Positions 33,484 through 45,210 are shown, counted from the first letter of the stretch. The stretch: DNA of 64,000 nt from Neonectria sp. B-13 (GCA_002682825.1 NOKP01000003.1:744001-808000); one strand, 5' to 3'. Notes: a model not told the origin generated them from the sequence alone. Made by a program: numbers and translations.

Positions 33484-34480
33484 TATTTATAGTAATTTTA
33501 GCCTTAGTTAATATTATCTAATAGATCAAGATAATACAGTAGATAATATACAATAGTTAATATAGTAAGATACTATGCTTAATACTATTAATCCTAATAA
33601 CTTAAATATAGTAAGCTTTCCTAGTAATATAGTTTATATTAATATTATACCTTAAGCCTATTTTTATAATCTATTTAAGTTTCTCTTTCTAACCTTAATA
33701 TCTAATTTATAAAAAGCTTATCCTAAACTATAGTATATATAAATAACTTAATTATCTTTTATTAAGCTAATAAGTCTAATTAGTCTTTTTTTTTCTTTCT
33801 TAATATACTATAATATAATATAATATAATTATAATATATTCTACTTTTACTATTATCTATTATATCTTATAATTTAATAGTAAGAAATAGAGCTATAAAA
33901 AAATATAAAATAGAATATTATTACTTTTTAGATAGAAAGATTAAGTCTATTAAGTATAAAAAATAGCTTTATTAAGCTAGAATCTATAGTCTTAATAGCT
34001 TTAAGTTTAATTATATAATAGTTAGTATTATTCAAATAATATATCTAGCTATATTTAGCTACTATTTATTCCTTAATAATAGAGCTACTAAGATTAATAA
34101 TATTAGCTTTATTATAGAGAAGAAGATACTACTTAAAGCTCTTATTAAGTAATTAGAGACTAGGTTAGACAATAAAGATAATAAAGTCATTATTAATGAA
34201 TTATCTAGAGATAAATATGCCCTATGGTTCTAGGAGCTGCTAGGGTGTATAGAGCTAGTGCGGATGGCCAGCTAGTCTAGCATCGTGAAATCGGGGGGAA
34301 AAGGACTAACAAGGGTGGGATCATGTGGTGTTAAGGAAAAACTTAGACTGGATGGAAAAGGTAGATGGGTTCAGGTCAGATGCAAAGGTTAATAAAGAAC
34401 TTTAAAACCAACCAGGCTCGAGACAAAGAAATTGATGTGTGACACAGTAATCATTACACATTAGGTTCCCTCATAGAGGG
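33484..34480. repeat. AT-rich RIP-like repeat, copy 2
   Basis: Same orientation and nearly the same length (997 against 1003 bp) as copy 1 at 19704..20706. It is less degraded: where copy 1 has stops, this copy keeps TGG and CGG codons near 34225-34265 (SRDKYALWF, ELVRMAS). Both end in TTAGGTTCCCTCATAGAGGG or its variant. The word CAGCCGTTGTTGTAGGGGGG follows at 34529. In copy 1 that word lies about 530 bp upstream of the core. This suggests a larger element with that word at both termini, of which each locus keeps a different part. Flanks 33321-33483 and 34553-35059 contain no recognisable gene. Confidence 0.85.
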
Positions 34481-35059
34481 TTATATAATAGTATAAAAAA
34501 GGATTCACATGAAAAAGTCAACATTGATCAGCCGTTGTTGTAGGGGGGCGAACTGGCGCATTTGAAGACTGAAATGTCTCCAGTCCACTGCCAAATTTGT
34601 CAGGGGAAAAATGGTTAACGTGGTCGTACTCGTCATTCACAGCGCCGTCAGCCACTTATTACAGTTGTAGTCCTCCCATTGCCAAAAAGCATTTCAACAT
34701 AGAATGATCAGCGCTGCCGATATTTGCCATTCTATTGGCCAGCGCACTTTCCTTGACTAGAAAGTACAAAACTTGCTGCGAACTTGGGTGTTTTCCCAGC
34801 CTGACGGCCGCAATAATCTTAGGAGCGAGGCTCAGCTTTGACTTTAATCGGAGCTGCTAGATCATCACGACTAAACCGAAGGCTTACAGCTCGCGTATTC
34901 AAATGTTTAAAGATATATTAAAGGCGGCGGCTCTATATGAATGTGTTTCCATCTTACCTGACTTAGACAACTCGCGGAGTTGGGATAGGCACTAGCGTGG
35001 CTGACTTACCTTTGGTTGCGATGCTAAGGTTGAGTAAGTGTTCGAATCGATCTTGAGAA

Positions 35060-35372
35060 ACGTCGATCTAACCAAAGCAGCATAATTGCTGCACATAGCC
35101 TTGGGTCAAACGTTGACTGGTCCTGGACATGGGTGGACGGCGAAAAGTGCATCCACTGGCTTCAAGACCCCGACATGCTGCCTGCGAAGGTGCCTAAGTC
35201 AAGGATTATTGTGTATAATTACGAGTCGAGATAGCACGCGGACGCCCGGAAAACTTGCCTCCGGCCCTGCGGAGAGGACTTGTACACAGCGTACACTCAT
35301 TCCGCGGCGGCACCCCTAAGCGTCCAATTGTCTTCGTCGGCCATAGTCTAGGTGGAAATGTCATCGTTCATG
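35060..35372 (+). pseudogene. Fragment of an NLR-type alpha/beta-hydrolase domain, broken
   Basis: Translation gives LGSNVDWSWTWVDGEKCIHW, LQDPDMLPAKVP and SRIIVYNYESR, then TAG where a Trp codon is expected. After a shift of frame, FVGHSLGGNVIVH carries the Ser-containing hydrolase elbow. This is the N-terminal hydrolase domain found in many fungal NACHT and ankyrin proteins, truncated on both sides. The TGG-to-TAG change fits RIP. It abuts a helicase fragment with no intervening gene structure, so the two were probably joined by rearrangement. Confidence 0.7.
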
Positions 35373-35385
35373 TGGGCTCATGTGG

Positions 35386-36004
35386 CTGTCCGCGCTCTGC
35401 GTTTGGCTAACCTACAACGTCGAGGCCCTCCTATACGCCAACGACGAGGACAAATACAAGTACTTGCCGGAGGTTCTAGGCACTCCTCTTCGGGGCACGA
35501 ATGCTGACTCTGAGGACACGGACGGTGACGACGACGACGCCGAGCGCTACGAGGTTCCAGACGATCCAGCGGCTGCCCATACCGGCCAGACAGCCACCCA
35601 TTACGGCGTGGCCGTCAACGTGCTGAACCACTTGACGGCCGAATCGCTCGAGATATTCGGGCAGGTCAGCCACCGCCGCCGCCGCCGTCGCTGTAGCGGA
35701 AGAAGGGTGGTGAGATTGGACAGGAGGGGGGAAGGGAAAGCTGGTCAAAGCGGCCCAGAGCCCTGGCCCTGATGACCATGCCCAGTTCCGGTCGCCACAG
35801 CAGGAAGACGCCGTGTGGCTGGCGGCGGCTAGGGAGACTCCGCTTGTTACGGTCCTGCCTATAGGTGGCGGTAAGAGCTTGGTCTTTATGGAGCTGGCGA
35901 TGCTGGCTGGGGCTGAGGTCACTATCGTCGTGCCACCGTACGCCGAGCTGAAACGGCAGCTGGTTACTTGCTGCATCGATGCGAGCCTCGACTGCAAGCA
36001 CTAG
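35386..36004 (+). pseudogene. Fragments of a RecQ-type helicase (telomere-linked helicase kind)
   Basis: An open stretch at 35386-35690 (HTGQTATHYGVAVNVLNHLT, AESLEIFGQVS) is followed by a repeat-rich disruption of CCGCCGCCG units. The helicase ATP-binding start then appears at 35790-36004: FRSPQQEDAVWLAAA, VLPIGGGKSLVFM (motif I) and VTIVVPPYAELKRQL (motif Ia), ending in TAG after DCKH. Such sequences are common in multicopy, often subtelomeric RecQ helicase genes of filamentous fungi. Only the part around motif I is left and several frame breaks exist, so it cannot make an active helicase. Confidence 0.7.
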
Positions 36005-36390
36005 CCGGAAGCGCCACGAATCGCAGCAGCTCAGTGGTGTCTTTGTCTGTCTTTGTCTGTGGTGGCTTCGCAGTCAACCAACTCTTAGTCTTTGTCGGTT
36101 TTGTCGGAGAGGTGTTACGAATAGCTGACCTCAAAGCTAGTCCACCGCTGTTGCAGTTGTTGCTTGTAGTCGCTGATCTGTCAGAGCTATTCCCGTCTGG
36201 GCTGCCTACCTTTGGACTTGACCCCTGCCCGAGGTCACGTCCTGTCTCTCTTCCTATAACCACAATCGTAAAATTGCCCTGAATTCGTTGCCGTTACTAG
36301 AGTGTGTGCTTATTATCTCTCCGTACTTTTTTATATCTTTCCCTCGAATCGCTCCTTTTCCTGTCATTTTTGCTCAAAACACCAACAATC
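36005..36390. other. Short intergenic region upstream of the GNAT gene
   Basis: Contains a GTCTTTGTCT direct repeat at 36040-36060 and a pyrimidine-rich run (TATCTTTCCCTCGAATCGCT and on) shortly before the ATG at 36391, as in many fungal core promoters. No gene. Confidence 0.5.
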
Positions 36391-37210
36391 ATGCCTTTCA
36401 AGCTACTCAAGGTGGACACCGCCCTCGACTTTGAGGAAGTCATCGACTGCCAGTGGTCTGCATTCGAGAATCCCTACCAAAGCTTCTTCCACCTCTTCTG
36501 TCCAATCCATGGCGACAAGCCTTCTGCCCGTGCAGAGTCCCTCAAGGAATCTACAGCCCGCCAGCTGGACTGGCACAATTCGGACTCAACGAGCTACTGG
36601 GGGAAAGTGGTCGACGACAACGGCAAGATTGTGGGTGCTTGTCTGTGGAAGTTGTACCCAAATAACCCCTTTGAAGGATGTGGTGACCATTCGGAGGCCT
36701 ATTGGTACCCGGAAGGGGAGACACGGGACTACGTTAGCCAGTGTTTGCAGCAGTTTGACGCGCCAAGGCGTCAGATGGGAGCAAGACCGCAGGTTTGTAA
36801 GTCAAGAGCCCAAAGAAAAACGCCTCAATACCCTTTGTCGTCGAGCTCAAAGTTTGGCCCTATTCACCTTTGCTGATTGATGCTGATTGATGCAAGACCT
36901 CAACATCCTCTATACACACCCAGACTACCGGCGCCAGGGCGTGGCGGACTTGATGATGGCCTGGGGCAAGCAGAAGGCCGACGATATGGGCGTCGAGATG
37001 TGGCTGGACGCGACCCAGTATGGCGTCCCTGTCTATAGGAAACATGGCTTCGTCATCGTTAACGTGAACCGACTGCAACCCACCAAGGCAAGCCCTGGTG
37101 AGGCGTGGAAGAAGATTGACAAGGAGCTTCAGCCTATGACATTTTGGCAGATGTGGAGGCCCGTTGGAGGCAACTATGAGGAGGGCAAAACTGTGAAACC
37201 TTGGGAGTGA
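36391..37210 (+). CDS. GNAT-family N-acetyltransferase
   Basis: Exons 36391..36796 and 36897..37210 (intron 36797..36896, 100 bp, GTAAGT...GCAAG) give 239 residues. The fold is recognisable from the acetyl-CoA-binding motif A (LYTHPDYRRQGVADLMMAWG), preceded by WGKVVDDNGKIVGACLW (beta strands 2-3) and followed by YGVPVYRKHGF. The start MPFKLLKVDTALDFEEVID is typical of fungal GNAT proteins that act on small molecules. Substrate unknown. The splice choice joins ARPQV to YLNILYTHP and was preferred because it uses a consensus donor and keeps the conserved strand. Neighbours give no functional hint. Confidence 0.87.
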
Positions 37211-38351
37211 GTTGGATTGATATGCACTCCCGAGGGGGGGTTCATGCCTGCTGCGGTATTAGGCATGTTTGCTCCCGGATGTTTGTGTGCCGTCATTGGT
37301 GGAGGAGCTAGTGCAAAGTTACCCTAGCTACAGCGTTGTTTTAGCTACATGAACATATTGAGTTTAGGGTGTATCGAACGAAGCCATCACACGAGCTTTT
37401 GTACGTTGACTGGTGCGCATTCACAGGTCTTGAACCGACCAGGAGAGCCTCCAAATCCGTGACCTTCCCCTGAAGCGTCCAAAACCTTATTCTGTCGTTT
37501 TCCCCGTGCGCTTGCGTTGGTTTTCTTTTCATCAGGGTTGGTGATTGTATAAACGGACGGGACTACCCGGGCTTGGCAGCGGGTCCCAGGGGGCAATTCC
37601 GTCATGTGAGAGTATCCGCCTGTTAGTGGCTTGCAAAGGCGTGATACTTGGTGAGGGCTTGGTGTCCATTCCATTGGGAAGGTCAAATCGTCCAAGCGTT
37701 ACGCCACCGGCTAGATTTCGGATCGATCCGGTGTCAATGCTTGGGCTACCAAAGAATTAAGCTGGTGAGATCTTAATGACGAGCCGGTGCCGTGTTTGCG
37801 GCAGCCCAGTACCTAGAACTTGCAGATTAGGATTCGGTCGCAAGGGGATGGGGCAATATGTCTCCAGCCGCATCTCCTTTTTGACCAAAAGGCTAAGACC
37901 ATAAACCAATGTCTGACTGCACCAAGTCAAACAAGTGAAAACGGACCTGGAAATGATTATCGCCACCCATATTGCCATTTGACTCTAGGTTAGGTGAGGA
38001 CCGTGGGTTCGCAATGCTGCTTGCATGGACGTGTCTTTTCACACTCCGTCTGGTCAAAGCACGATATGAAATGAGACACAACTCTCTTTCTAGGTTAGTA
38101 AAGCCGTCGTGCCCTCTTTCCGGGCCGTTTCCAGAATACGCCTCTGCGAGGTACACTTATGGGATTTTCCACATCATGATTATTCCCTAATCTTGTTCTT
38201 GAGACCTCCCATCGTCTTTTTCACTGTGGCCCTTTTTAATACCCGCTATCCCTCTCAATCGTCATCGTTACGAGATTGATGGTTTCTTTGGACCCTCTTC
38301 GACCATTTTTTATTACGTTATGTTATTGTAGCAACTGCTACTTCGCCCCAA
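37211..38351. other. Intergenic region, no gene recognised
   Basis: 1.1 kb between two plus-strand genes. Short frames occur on both strands without domains. CT-rich sequence around 38200-38320 probably belongs to the promoter of the rhodopsin-like gene. Confidence 0.5.
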
Positions 38352-39751
38352 ATGAGTTCCACGCAAGAAGTAATCACCGACAACAACAAGTCTCCGCTTA
38401 TCCAGGTCTTAACGTTGATCTTCCTCATCACCGCTATTCTCGCATGCGTTGTCCGCACGGGAACGAAGATTCACATGATCAAAGCCCTCAGGGTTGATGA
38501 TGCCCTCACCATTGCCGCAACTGTAAGTAGAGATAGGCGCCAGTGGATTTTACCTGGCTGAATCTGCGGCGCCCCCAATCGCCAGCCATGTGCTCATGAC
38601 CGTGTCTGCAGGCTTTTGCAATTGGCCAGTCCATCGCTGTTCTCATGGGATGTGATCATGGACTAGGAAAACATTACAATTCGTTGAGCTCAAGAAACAC
38701 CGACGTTTTCTTCAAGGTAGAACGCAACCCCCAGAGCCATGGACAAAAGTATTGACCGAGTCTGTAACTGTAGAGTCAATACGCCGCCAACGCCATGTTC
38801 ATCGCCTCCCTTTTCTGCTCCAAGCTGTCAGGCACTATGACTCTCCGAACAATCAGCCAGAGAAACCAGAAATGGGTCATTTTCTGTTGTGAGGTCATTG
38901 TCGGCTTTTGGGGACTTACTGCGCTCATCGTCAACTTGTTTCAGTGTCGACTACCGACGCCGTGGAGTTATACCGATAATGATCAATGCATCAACCGAAC
39001 TGCTTTCTGGTCTTACTATTCTATCGCAAATATCGTCACGGATATAGCCATTGTTATCATCATGGGCGAAAGTGTTTTAAGAATCCAAACATCATTATCC
39101 AAGAAGGTTCTGGTAATGTGCGTGTTTGGTAGCCGCATTCTGTACGTATCAATGCCGCAATTGTTATGGAACTGTCTACATGTTACTGGATAAAAATACT
39201 AACACAGGCGTGAAAGCGTTACACCCGCAATTGCTGTTCAAATCTATTACGCTAATAGGGCTTTTGCTTCCACCGATTTCACCTTCTCCATATGGCCAGC
39301 CACTATCACCATACAGCTGGTCCAATGTCTTGCCATCGTCACGGTTTGCGTTCCCAGTCTCAAGCCCTTCCTCGACAGTTTGGAATCCGGCCAGATCCGT
39401 GTCGATGACCTACGGCGACAGGGCAAGTCCAGCAGAAATGGGTACGCAAGCAACAGGGCAGGATATGCTGGTTACAAGTCGGCACAGAGCAGTGGTCAAG
39501 GCTCCAGGTCACGGCCATCCAAGCTAATCAATATGCCTGCTACGACTGATTCTCAGCTCAGCAACGTACACGAGATGGTTGACTTGCCCAAATCCGAGGC
39601 ACAAGGAGCTGCAACGGCGATAACAGATGAGCAGGGTGCAACTTGGGATGGGCAAAGTCGCACAAGCCACTCGAGTCAAATAATCCTCATCCAGCAGACG
39701 TGGCAAGCGGAAGTGGAGGGCGTGTACGAAAGAGCTATTGGACAAGATTGA
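38352..39751 (+). CDS. Rhodopsin-like (PTH11-related) seven-helix membrane protein
   Basis: Exons 38352..38522, 38612..38716, 38774..39141 and 39208..39751 (introns 89, 57 and 66 bp) give 395 residues. Helix 1 is PLIQVLTLIFLITAILACVV, followed by RVDDALTIAAT. Later segments include VIVGFWGLTALIVNLFQC and the helix 5 region IVTDIAIVIIMG. ASTDFTFSIWPATITIQL precedes the last helix. The Cys pair and the W-x-Y-x(n)-C motif (TPWSYTDNDQCINR) fit the fungal 'rhodopsin domain' family. The soluble tail (about 110 residues) is Ser/Gln-rich. Members are thought to be GPCR-like sensors of surface or nutrient cues, but no ligand is known. A related gene lies at 45211..46488. Confidence 0.88.
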
Positions 39752-40778
39752 TGAGAGCAATTGCCTTTCTTTCTTTACTCTTGTTTACTTTCGGCGGTTA
39801 TGCTCCATAGACCCCGATTGAAGTGGGCGCTTTGGATTACATTCGCCTAGGACATTACAGACAGGCCAATCTTGTAAATTGAAAAGCTATAAGGTATCCA
39901 GCAATCAGATCCTCGATCTCGTGAAGATTGAAAGTACATCGTAGACAAAAGAGAGAAGAGGCAACTGCTAAACCCGCATCCCGCGCCTCAGGGGGTGGCA
40001 CCACGTAGATCAAATCAACAAGAACTACGGATTGGTGATTGGTGCAGGGTCAGGTCACAGGGATTGTACATTTCTGGTGGTTGTGGCGCAGTAGTTGGTG
40101 GAGATAAGCATTCAATAAAATAGCTACATTGCAGGTAGAACGCCACGATGACACGTAGGTGGTGCCGACTCGGCCGCGGCGGGAGGGATAATAGGCGAAG
40201 GCGGGAGGGATAATAGGCCGAGGCGGGAGGGATAATAGGACGAGGCAATTGAGTTAAGACCGTCCCATGGGGCTTTGGATCTGTAGTAGCACATGACGGA
40301 ATGAACCTTGTGGCCGCTGCACGTCCCGTGTAAGTAGGTATGTGGCGTCTTGTCAGGGCCTTAGCGAAGCTGCCGCTCAGTAGTGCCCAAGACACTACCG
40401 CCTACCTATTGTACTGATAGCACTTGACCTAGGACCGGGAAGCAGGGCTTCATCCGTTGAAGCCAAGCCACGTAACTGGTTCCGCCCCGACTGAGAATTC
40501 ATCAGCCTCCCCCTTAAGTTGGACTTCTTGCCTCAGGTTTCAAATCAATGTAAAGTCCGGCTGACGGCATCTATGAAACCGTTTTCCAGATAGCCACTCC
40601 CATCGTTCTAATCCCATGTGCCATTACATCGTCTTTCTTCCTGGCTTTTTCGTCTTCTTCTTTTTCTGGGTTTCTCAACATTCTTGATTCCCCTTCCACC
40701 TCCTCTGATATTCTTGCCCTTCAGTTTATTCATCGGCAAACCCCCCTTCGCCAAGCTCTCTCTTCTAGCGTCGCAAAC
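39752..40778. other. Intergenic region with a small tandem repeat
   Basis: 1 kb containing the 3 x 22-bp repeat listed separately. A strongly pyrimidine-rich stretch (40625-40710, TTCTTCCTGGCTTTTTCGTC and on) lies before the permease ATG. No gene recognised. Confidence 0.55.
40178..40243 (+). repeat. Tandem repeat, three 22-bp units
   Basis: Three head-to-tail units at 40178-40199, 40200-40221 and 40222-40243, each beginning GGCGGGAGGGATAATAGG and differing only in the last four bases. A minisatellite in non-coding DNA. Confidence 0.9.
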
Positions 40779-42574
40779 ATGAGCAGCGACACCTCTAGCT
40801 ATGAGTTGGGCAACATGGCGACCATCAAGGCCAATGACACCTACGTCGTCGTGGAGCCCGAGCCCAATTCTGCCTCTCAGTCCACGAGCGACTACATGGA
40901 CAATGATCAATTGGCACGACTGGGCAAGAAGCAGGTTCTCAAGGTACAGCATCAAGAATCGCCAACTCCCAACTTGTATTGCTCTCATTCCGCTGCTGAC
41001 AACATTGTTTCAACAGCGCAACTTTGGCTTCATGTCGACTCTTGGTTTTAGTTGCACCATCCTAATTACCTGGGAAGCCGTCGCCGTTCTTTTCGCTCAA
41101 GGCCTCAACAATGGTGGTACTCCCGGTGTCATCTACAGCTTCCTCATCGTTTGGGTCGGCAACCTCAGCATCTTCTCTACCCTGTGTGAGCTAGTCTCCA
41201 TGGCGCCAACATCCGGCGGACAGTACCACTGGGTCGCCATGATGGCACCACGATCCAGCGCCAAGTTTTTAAGTTACCTCACAGGAATGCTGACAGTTGG
41301 CGGCTGGCAAGGCTCTGTTGCTTCCAGCGCTCTTCTCACTGGAAACATGATCCTAGGTTTAGTCTCTTTGAACGATGAAAGCTTTCAGCCTAAACTGTGG
41401 CAGGGTACTCTGCTATTCTGGCTCATCTTGCTCTTCGCCGTCTTTATCAACACCCTTGTCAGTTCGGTGCTGCCTAAGTTTGAAGGCTTGATCTTGATCC
41501 TACATGTCTTAGGGTTCTTCGCCATTCTTATTCCCCTTGTTACCCTAGGCCCTCATGGAGATACCAAAGAGATCTTTACAACATTTATAAATAATGGTGG
41601 CTGGTCATCTCAGGGATTGTCCTTTATGGTCGGAATGATGGGCAATGTTTTTGCCTTCGTCGGCACTGATGCTGCTTTCCACGTACGTTTTATCCATTTT
41701 GAAAGTGTGCTTGTCATATGCTTGGCCAGGTCTATCATTACTGACTTTATTTCAGATGTCCGAGGAAACCATTAACCCCTCTGTTGTGATTCCACGATCC
41801 ATCCTTCTGAGCCTCGTCCTCAACGGTGCTTGTGGTTTCGCCATAATCCTTGCAATGGCCTTCTGCATGGGTAACTTTGACGATGCTATGAACTCTGGTC
41901 CCGGCAGGTTGGGATTCCCACACATGTACATCTTCAAGCAGGCAACAAGCTCCACGGGCGGTGCTACCATCATGGCCACCATCATTATGATCCTTGGCGC
42001 TTGTGCAACCGTCGGCATGCTCGCTTCGACTTCCCGAGTTTTCTGGTCCTTCGCCCGTGACCGCGGTCTTCCTTTCTGGCGTACCCTATCGAGTGTTGAC
42101 GATCGCACCACAGTTCCCGTCTGGGCTATTGCGGTTACCACTGTTATTTCGATGCTTCTATCTCTCATTAACATTGGGTCTCCCGTTGCGTTCCAGAACG
42201 TCACTTCTCTATCCATCTCCTGCCTCTACGCCTCATACCTCATTACCGCCAGTTTACTCCTCTACCGCCGCACGACCAAAGGTTTCACAATGCCAGGTTC
42301 CTCAGATCTACCTGCCTTGGCTAACACGACTGGCGCCGAACTGGTTTGGGGTCCCTTCCATATTCCTGGTGCTCTTGGGATTGCGAATAACATATTCGCC
42401 ATATGCTATTTGATCGTTATTGGCTTCTTCAGCTTTTGGCCTCCAGTGCTGAACCCAACCCCTGCCATGATGAACTATAGCGTGCTGGCGACTGGCTTTG
42501 TTGCCAGTTTTAGCATTGTCTACTACTTTGTATGGGCTAAGAAGGAGTATAATGGCCCTGTTATGGAAACCTGA
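40779..42574 (+). CDS. APC-family amino acid/choline (GABA permease-type) transporter
   Basis: Exons 40779..40943, 41017..41682 and 41756..42574 (introns 73 and 73 bp) give 549 residues, the usual length. After a hydrophilic start the protein shows NFGFMSTLGFSCTILITWEA (helix 1), ELVSMAPTSGGQYHWVAMM (helix 2-3 signature), TDAAFHMSEE, then SRVFWSFARDRGLPFW, as in fungal UGA4/HNM1-like permeases. About twelve helices are apparent. It probably imports an amino acid, GABA or choline at the plasma membrane. Nothing in the neighbours narrows this down. A related frame near 41645 is just the read-through of the second intron. Confidence 0.92.
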
Positions 42575-43354
42575 ATGCCAAAAGCACGGAATTGAGAATA
42601 GGGGAGAAGAGAAATGAAAGATTATTCTCAAGCGACGCTATATGGCGGTTTCTATATTAGTATTATTGTATTTATAGTGGCCAAGTTAGACTTTTCCGCC
42701 AGCGATTGTACTCAGTATGGACAAATTTTGAATGACTCCTTGTCGGCGCCCTTGTTGAGCAGCAGTGCGGCAGCCTCCTGGTGCCCGGCCGTGGCGGCCA
42801 TAGGGAGCAGCGTCCGGCTATCACTATTGTTCGTCTTTTGTCAGCGCCTGTCTCGAGCAGCAGCTCGGTCCCCCCTTTCAGTCTCAGAATATAGCTCGTA
42901 TATTCAAATATTCAAAGACGGATTAAATGCTATGGTTCTATATGAACGTGTCCACCATGTGTTTATGACTCGATTTTCGTTGCCTCGAAGGAATTCGAGG
43001 CGTCTGACGCTTAGAGAGGGGTGATTGACCACCCGGCGGTGGCAGACAGCTTTTCTTCAACTTGGAATCGTGCAAACACCGCACAGGTAAACTTGAATGA
43101 AGATAGAGACAAGTAGTTGAAGACTTGAAACAGGCACTGCGAACATCACGATTGACCGATGATATGAATACGGCCCTCTTAACTACAGACGTGAAGCCGA
43201 GCTCACACAACTACCATCCAGTAAGCCACTGAGGCTTAGATTAGATGCCTAGATTAGATACATGGGTCATTGTCAGATTCAGAAACGAAAACGTCAGCTT
43301 AAGAGAACGCAATGTGCCATTAAACCCAAGGTCGCCATATCCGAGACCATGTAG
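42575..43354. other. Intergenic region with an ankyrin remnant and a repeat relic
   Basis: Contains the broken ankyrin piece (listed separately). At 42893-42960 there is a segment similar to 34885-34955 (AGCTCGTATATTCAAATATT against AGCTCGCGTATTCAAATGTT, both followed by a CTATATGAA word). It is probably a relic of a dispersed repeat. No intact gene. Confidence 0.6.
42731..42867 (-). pseudogene. Ankyrin-repeat fragment, frameshifted
   Basis: On the minus strand one frame reads ELLLETGADK and another SRTLLPMAATAGHQEAAALL then LNKGADKESF. These are two consecutive ankyrin units out of frame with each other. No surrounding gene. A leftover of an ankyrin or NLR-type gene. Confidence 0.65.
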
Positions 43355-44795
43355 CTACGCAGTCTCGCCGAACTTGGTGTTCATTTCTCTCTTCGTTAGC
43401 AAGGGGCTTGTTGAGGTAATCTGGGGCCAATCATGTGCGTCCATGCATGCTTGTCGAGATGCCAGTACTCCAGGACGGGTCCTATCGGCAACGACGTCCT
43501 CATACTCAACCAGGGCTGCCCTCAATGCTATAGAGTCATTGAGATGCTTCAAGTGCGGCACCACGTGCTCAGAAAAATCAAGAACATCGACAATCGCATG
43601 ATTAGCACCCTCCCCTCGGTCTAGGCATATTAGTCTTGCTCGTAGTTCAAAGTAAGTGCTTGTATAGGCCAGCTTACACATTGCCATTGCATGAAATGCA
43701 TCCCCCATCAAGACGGCCTGGCCAGTCGAATGAAGGCCGGGTGGCGGAGGAAAATCTTGCGGAGCGAAGCCCTTTATGATCTCATTCTCCGGAATACTGA
43801 GGGCAAGTGTTCGGAAAGGCTCCGCCCAGGTTGCCGCCAGAGTTCGAATCAACTCAAGTTTCTCCGCATTCGAACCAGGGATTTCAATTGGAGCCGACTC
43901 TCCAAGAAAACCTTTACGGTATGGCCAAGACACGCAAAGCTGGTAGGTGTATTGCTCCGAACTCTCTGCATTGTTTCCAGGGGCATCAAGTACTGTCACA
44001 AGTGTCATTAATACCCTGACCTCCTGGGGGGTGCATGGCACTTACGACTGATGTAAGCGAAAGAGTTGTTTTTAGAAGCAGTCCCCTGCAAGAAGAAAGG
44101 ATCTAGGTCCTGGATTGGTTTCGCTTGTGCAGGGGATAAATGCAGCTTTACCCCTAACACACGAACCGGGATTTCGTACGTTTCCCATCTTTCTGCGAAC
44201 ATTAAACGTCGGACTCGAGATTGAGCGCCATCACAGGCTACCAGGAGGCGTCCATCGACCGAAGAGCCGTCTTCGAACGTGGCCGTTACTGAGTCGGAGT
44301 TTAGTTTGAGGTCTCGGAGAGGCTTCTCCCACTTCATGTACGGCCAAGTGTCAGCGAGAGGCAAAATGCACTTTCATAGATAACGGCACGCACCTCAATG
44401 TCAATCTCCGTCGCCAGCAGCTGTCTCAGCCGTTCTCGCGTTACCCTGATACGCTCAGACTGAGGGGCCTTGGGCGTTGCAGCCGTCATCTCGCCCGTCG
44501 TCAAATCGAAGAACGGAAATGTTGAGGAGGCCCCTGCGTCGACAGCGGCACGGTCAACGTAAGTATCTGGCAGGTGCTGGATGAGGTTGTCAGGTAGCAT
44601 CGCTCGCAATGCTGGGAGCGACCAGTGCAAAGTCAGACCCCACCCAAGGCCACGAGTTGCAAGGTCAGCATCACGCTCAAACACTCGATAGGGGATTCCC
44701 TCCCGACGAAGTCGCTGTGCAAGAACTAGTCCGCTGATGCCAGCGCCGATGATGAGGACGGGCTGCTCTGCAGAGGCTGCGGTTTGGGTCGCCAT
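43355..44795 (-). CDS. FAD-dependent monooxygenase (aromatic hydroxylase type)
   Basis: Exons 44795..44394, 44331..44046, 43992..43678 and 43620..43355 (introns 62, 53 and 57 bp) give 422 residues. The Rossmann motif is VLIIGAGISGLVLAQRLRR, the DG motif is VACDGAQSRVRR, and the second FAD motif GDAFHAMAMYRGEGANHAI forms only after removing the 57-bp intron 43621..43677. That intron is a multiple of three and stop-free, so an unspliced reading looks like one exon but carries a spurious insertion. The protein resembles UbiH/salicylate-hydroxylase-like enzymes that hydroxylate or epoxidise aromatic or polyketide substrates with NAD(P)H. It has no N-terminal signal. Substrate unknown. The nearest neighbours are transporters and sensors, so a catabolic or tailoring role is possible. 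Confidence 0.88.
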
Positions 44796-45210
44796 CTTGG
44801 ATGGTTGTCGAGGTAGCGGGGGAAATTCCTGATTGACGCTGCGGGGAGCTCCGTAGGCATCTTAACGAAATGAAGAGGCCTGGCATGCATCCCTGCCGTG
44901 TATCATTGAGATCCTTGCTGCGGGACGTCCCCGAAGGATGCGGATCGCTGTGTCAAGGGACCCTTGGTGCGGGATTATCGCCCCTCAGCGCATGGCGCGC
45001 CTTCACGAGGAGCACCTAAATATCCCTGCTTGTTATTAGGCTTCTCGACCCATCTTTGCATGTGGCCGAAACGTCATCACCTCATGCTCGACGAGCTTCA
45101 GACGGAACGGTAGCATACTGAGAAGATTGCTCAACAGCTAGCTATACGATTGCATTTATTTGTTCATCCATTACGGTTTCCTACTACATAGACCTCAACC
45201 TCCTAATTAA
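44796..45210. other. Intergenic region upstream of the FAD monooxygenase
   Basis: 415 bp. GC-rich words repeat (GATCCTTGCTGCGGGACGTC at 44911 and GACCCTTGGTGCGGGATTAT at 44959), possibly a short promoter duplication. Otherwise nothing seen. Confidence 0.5.
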
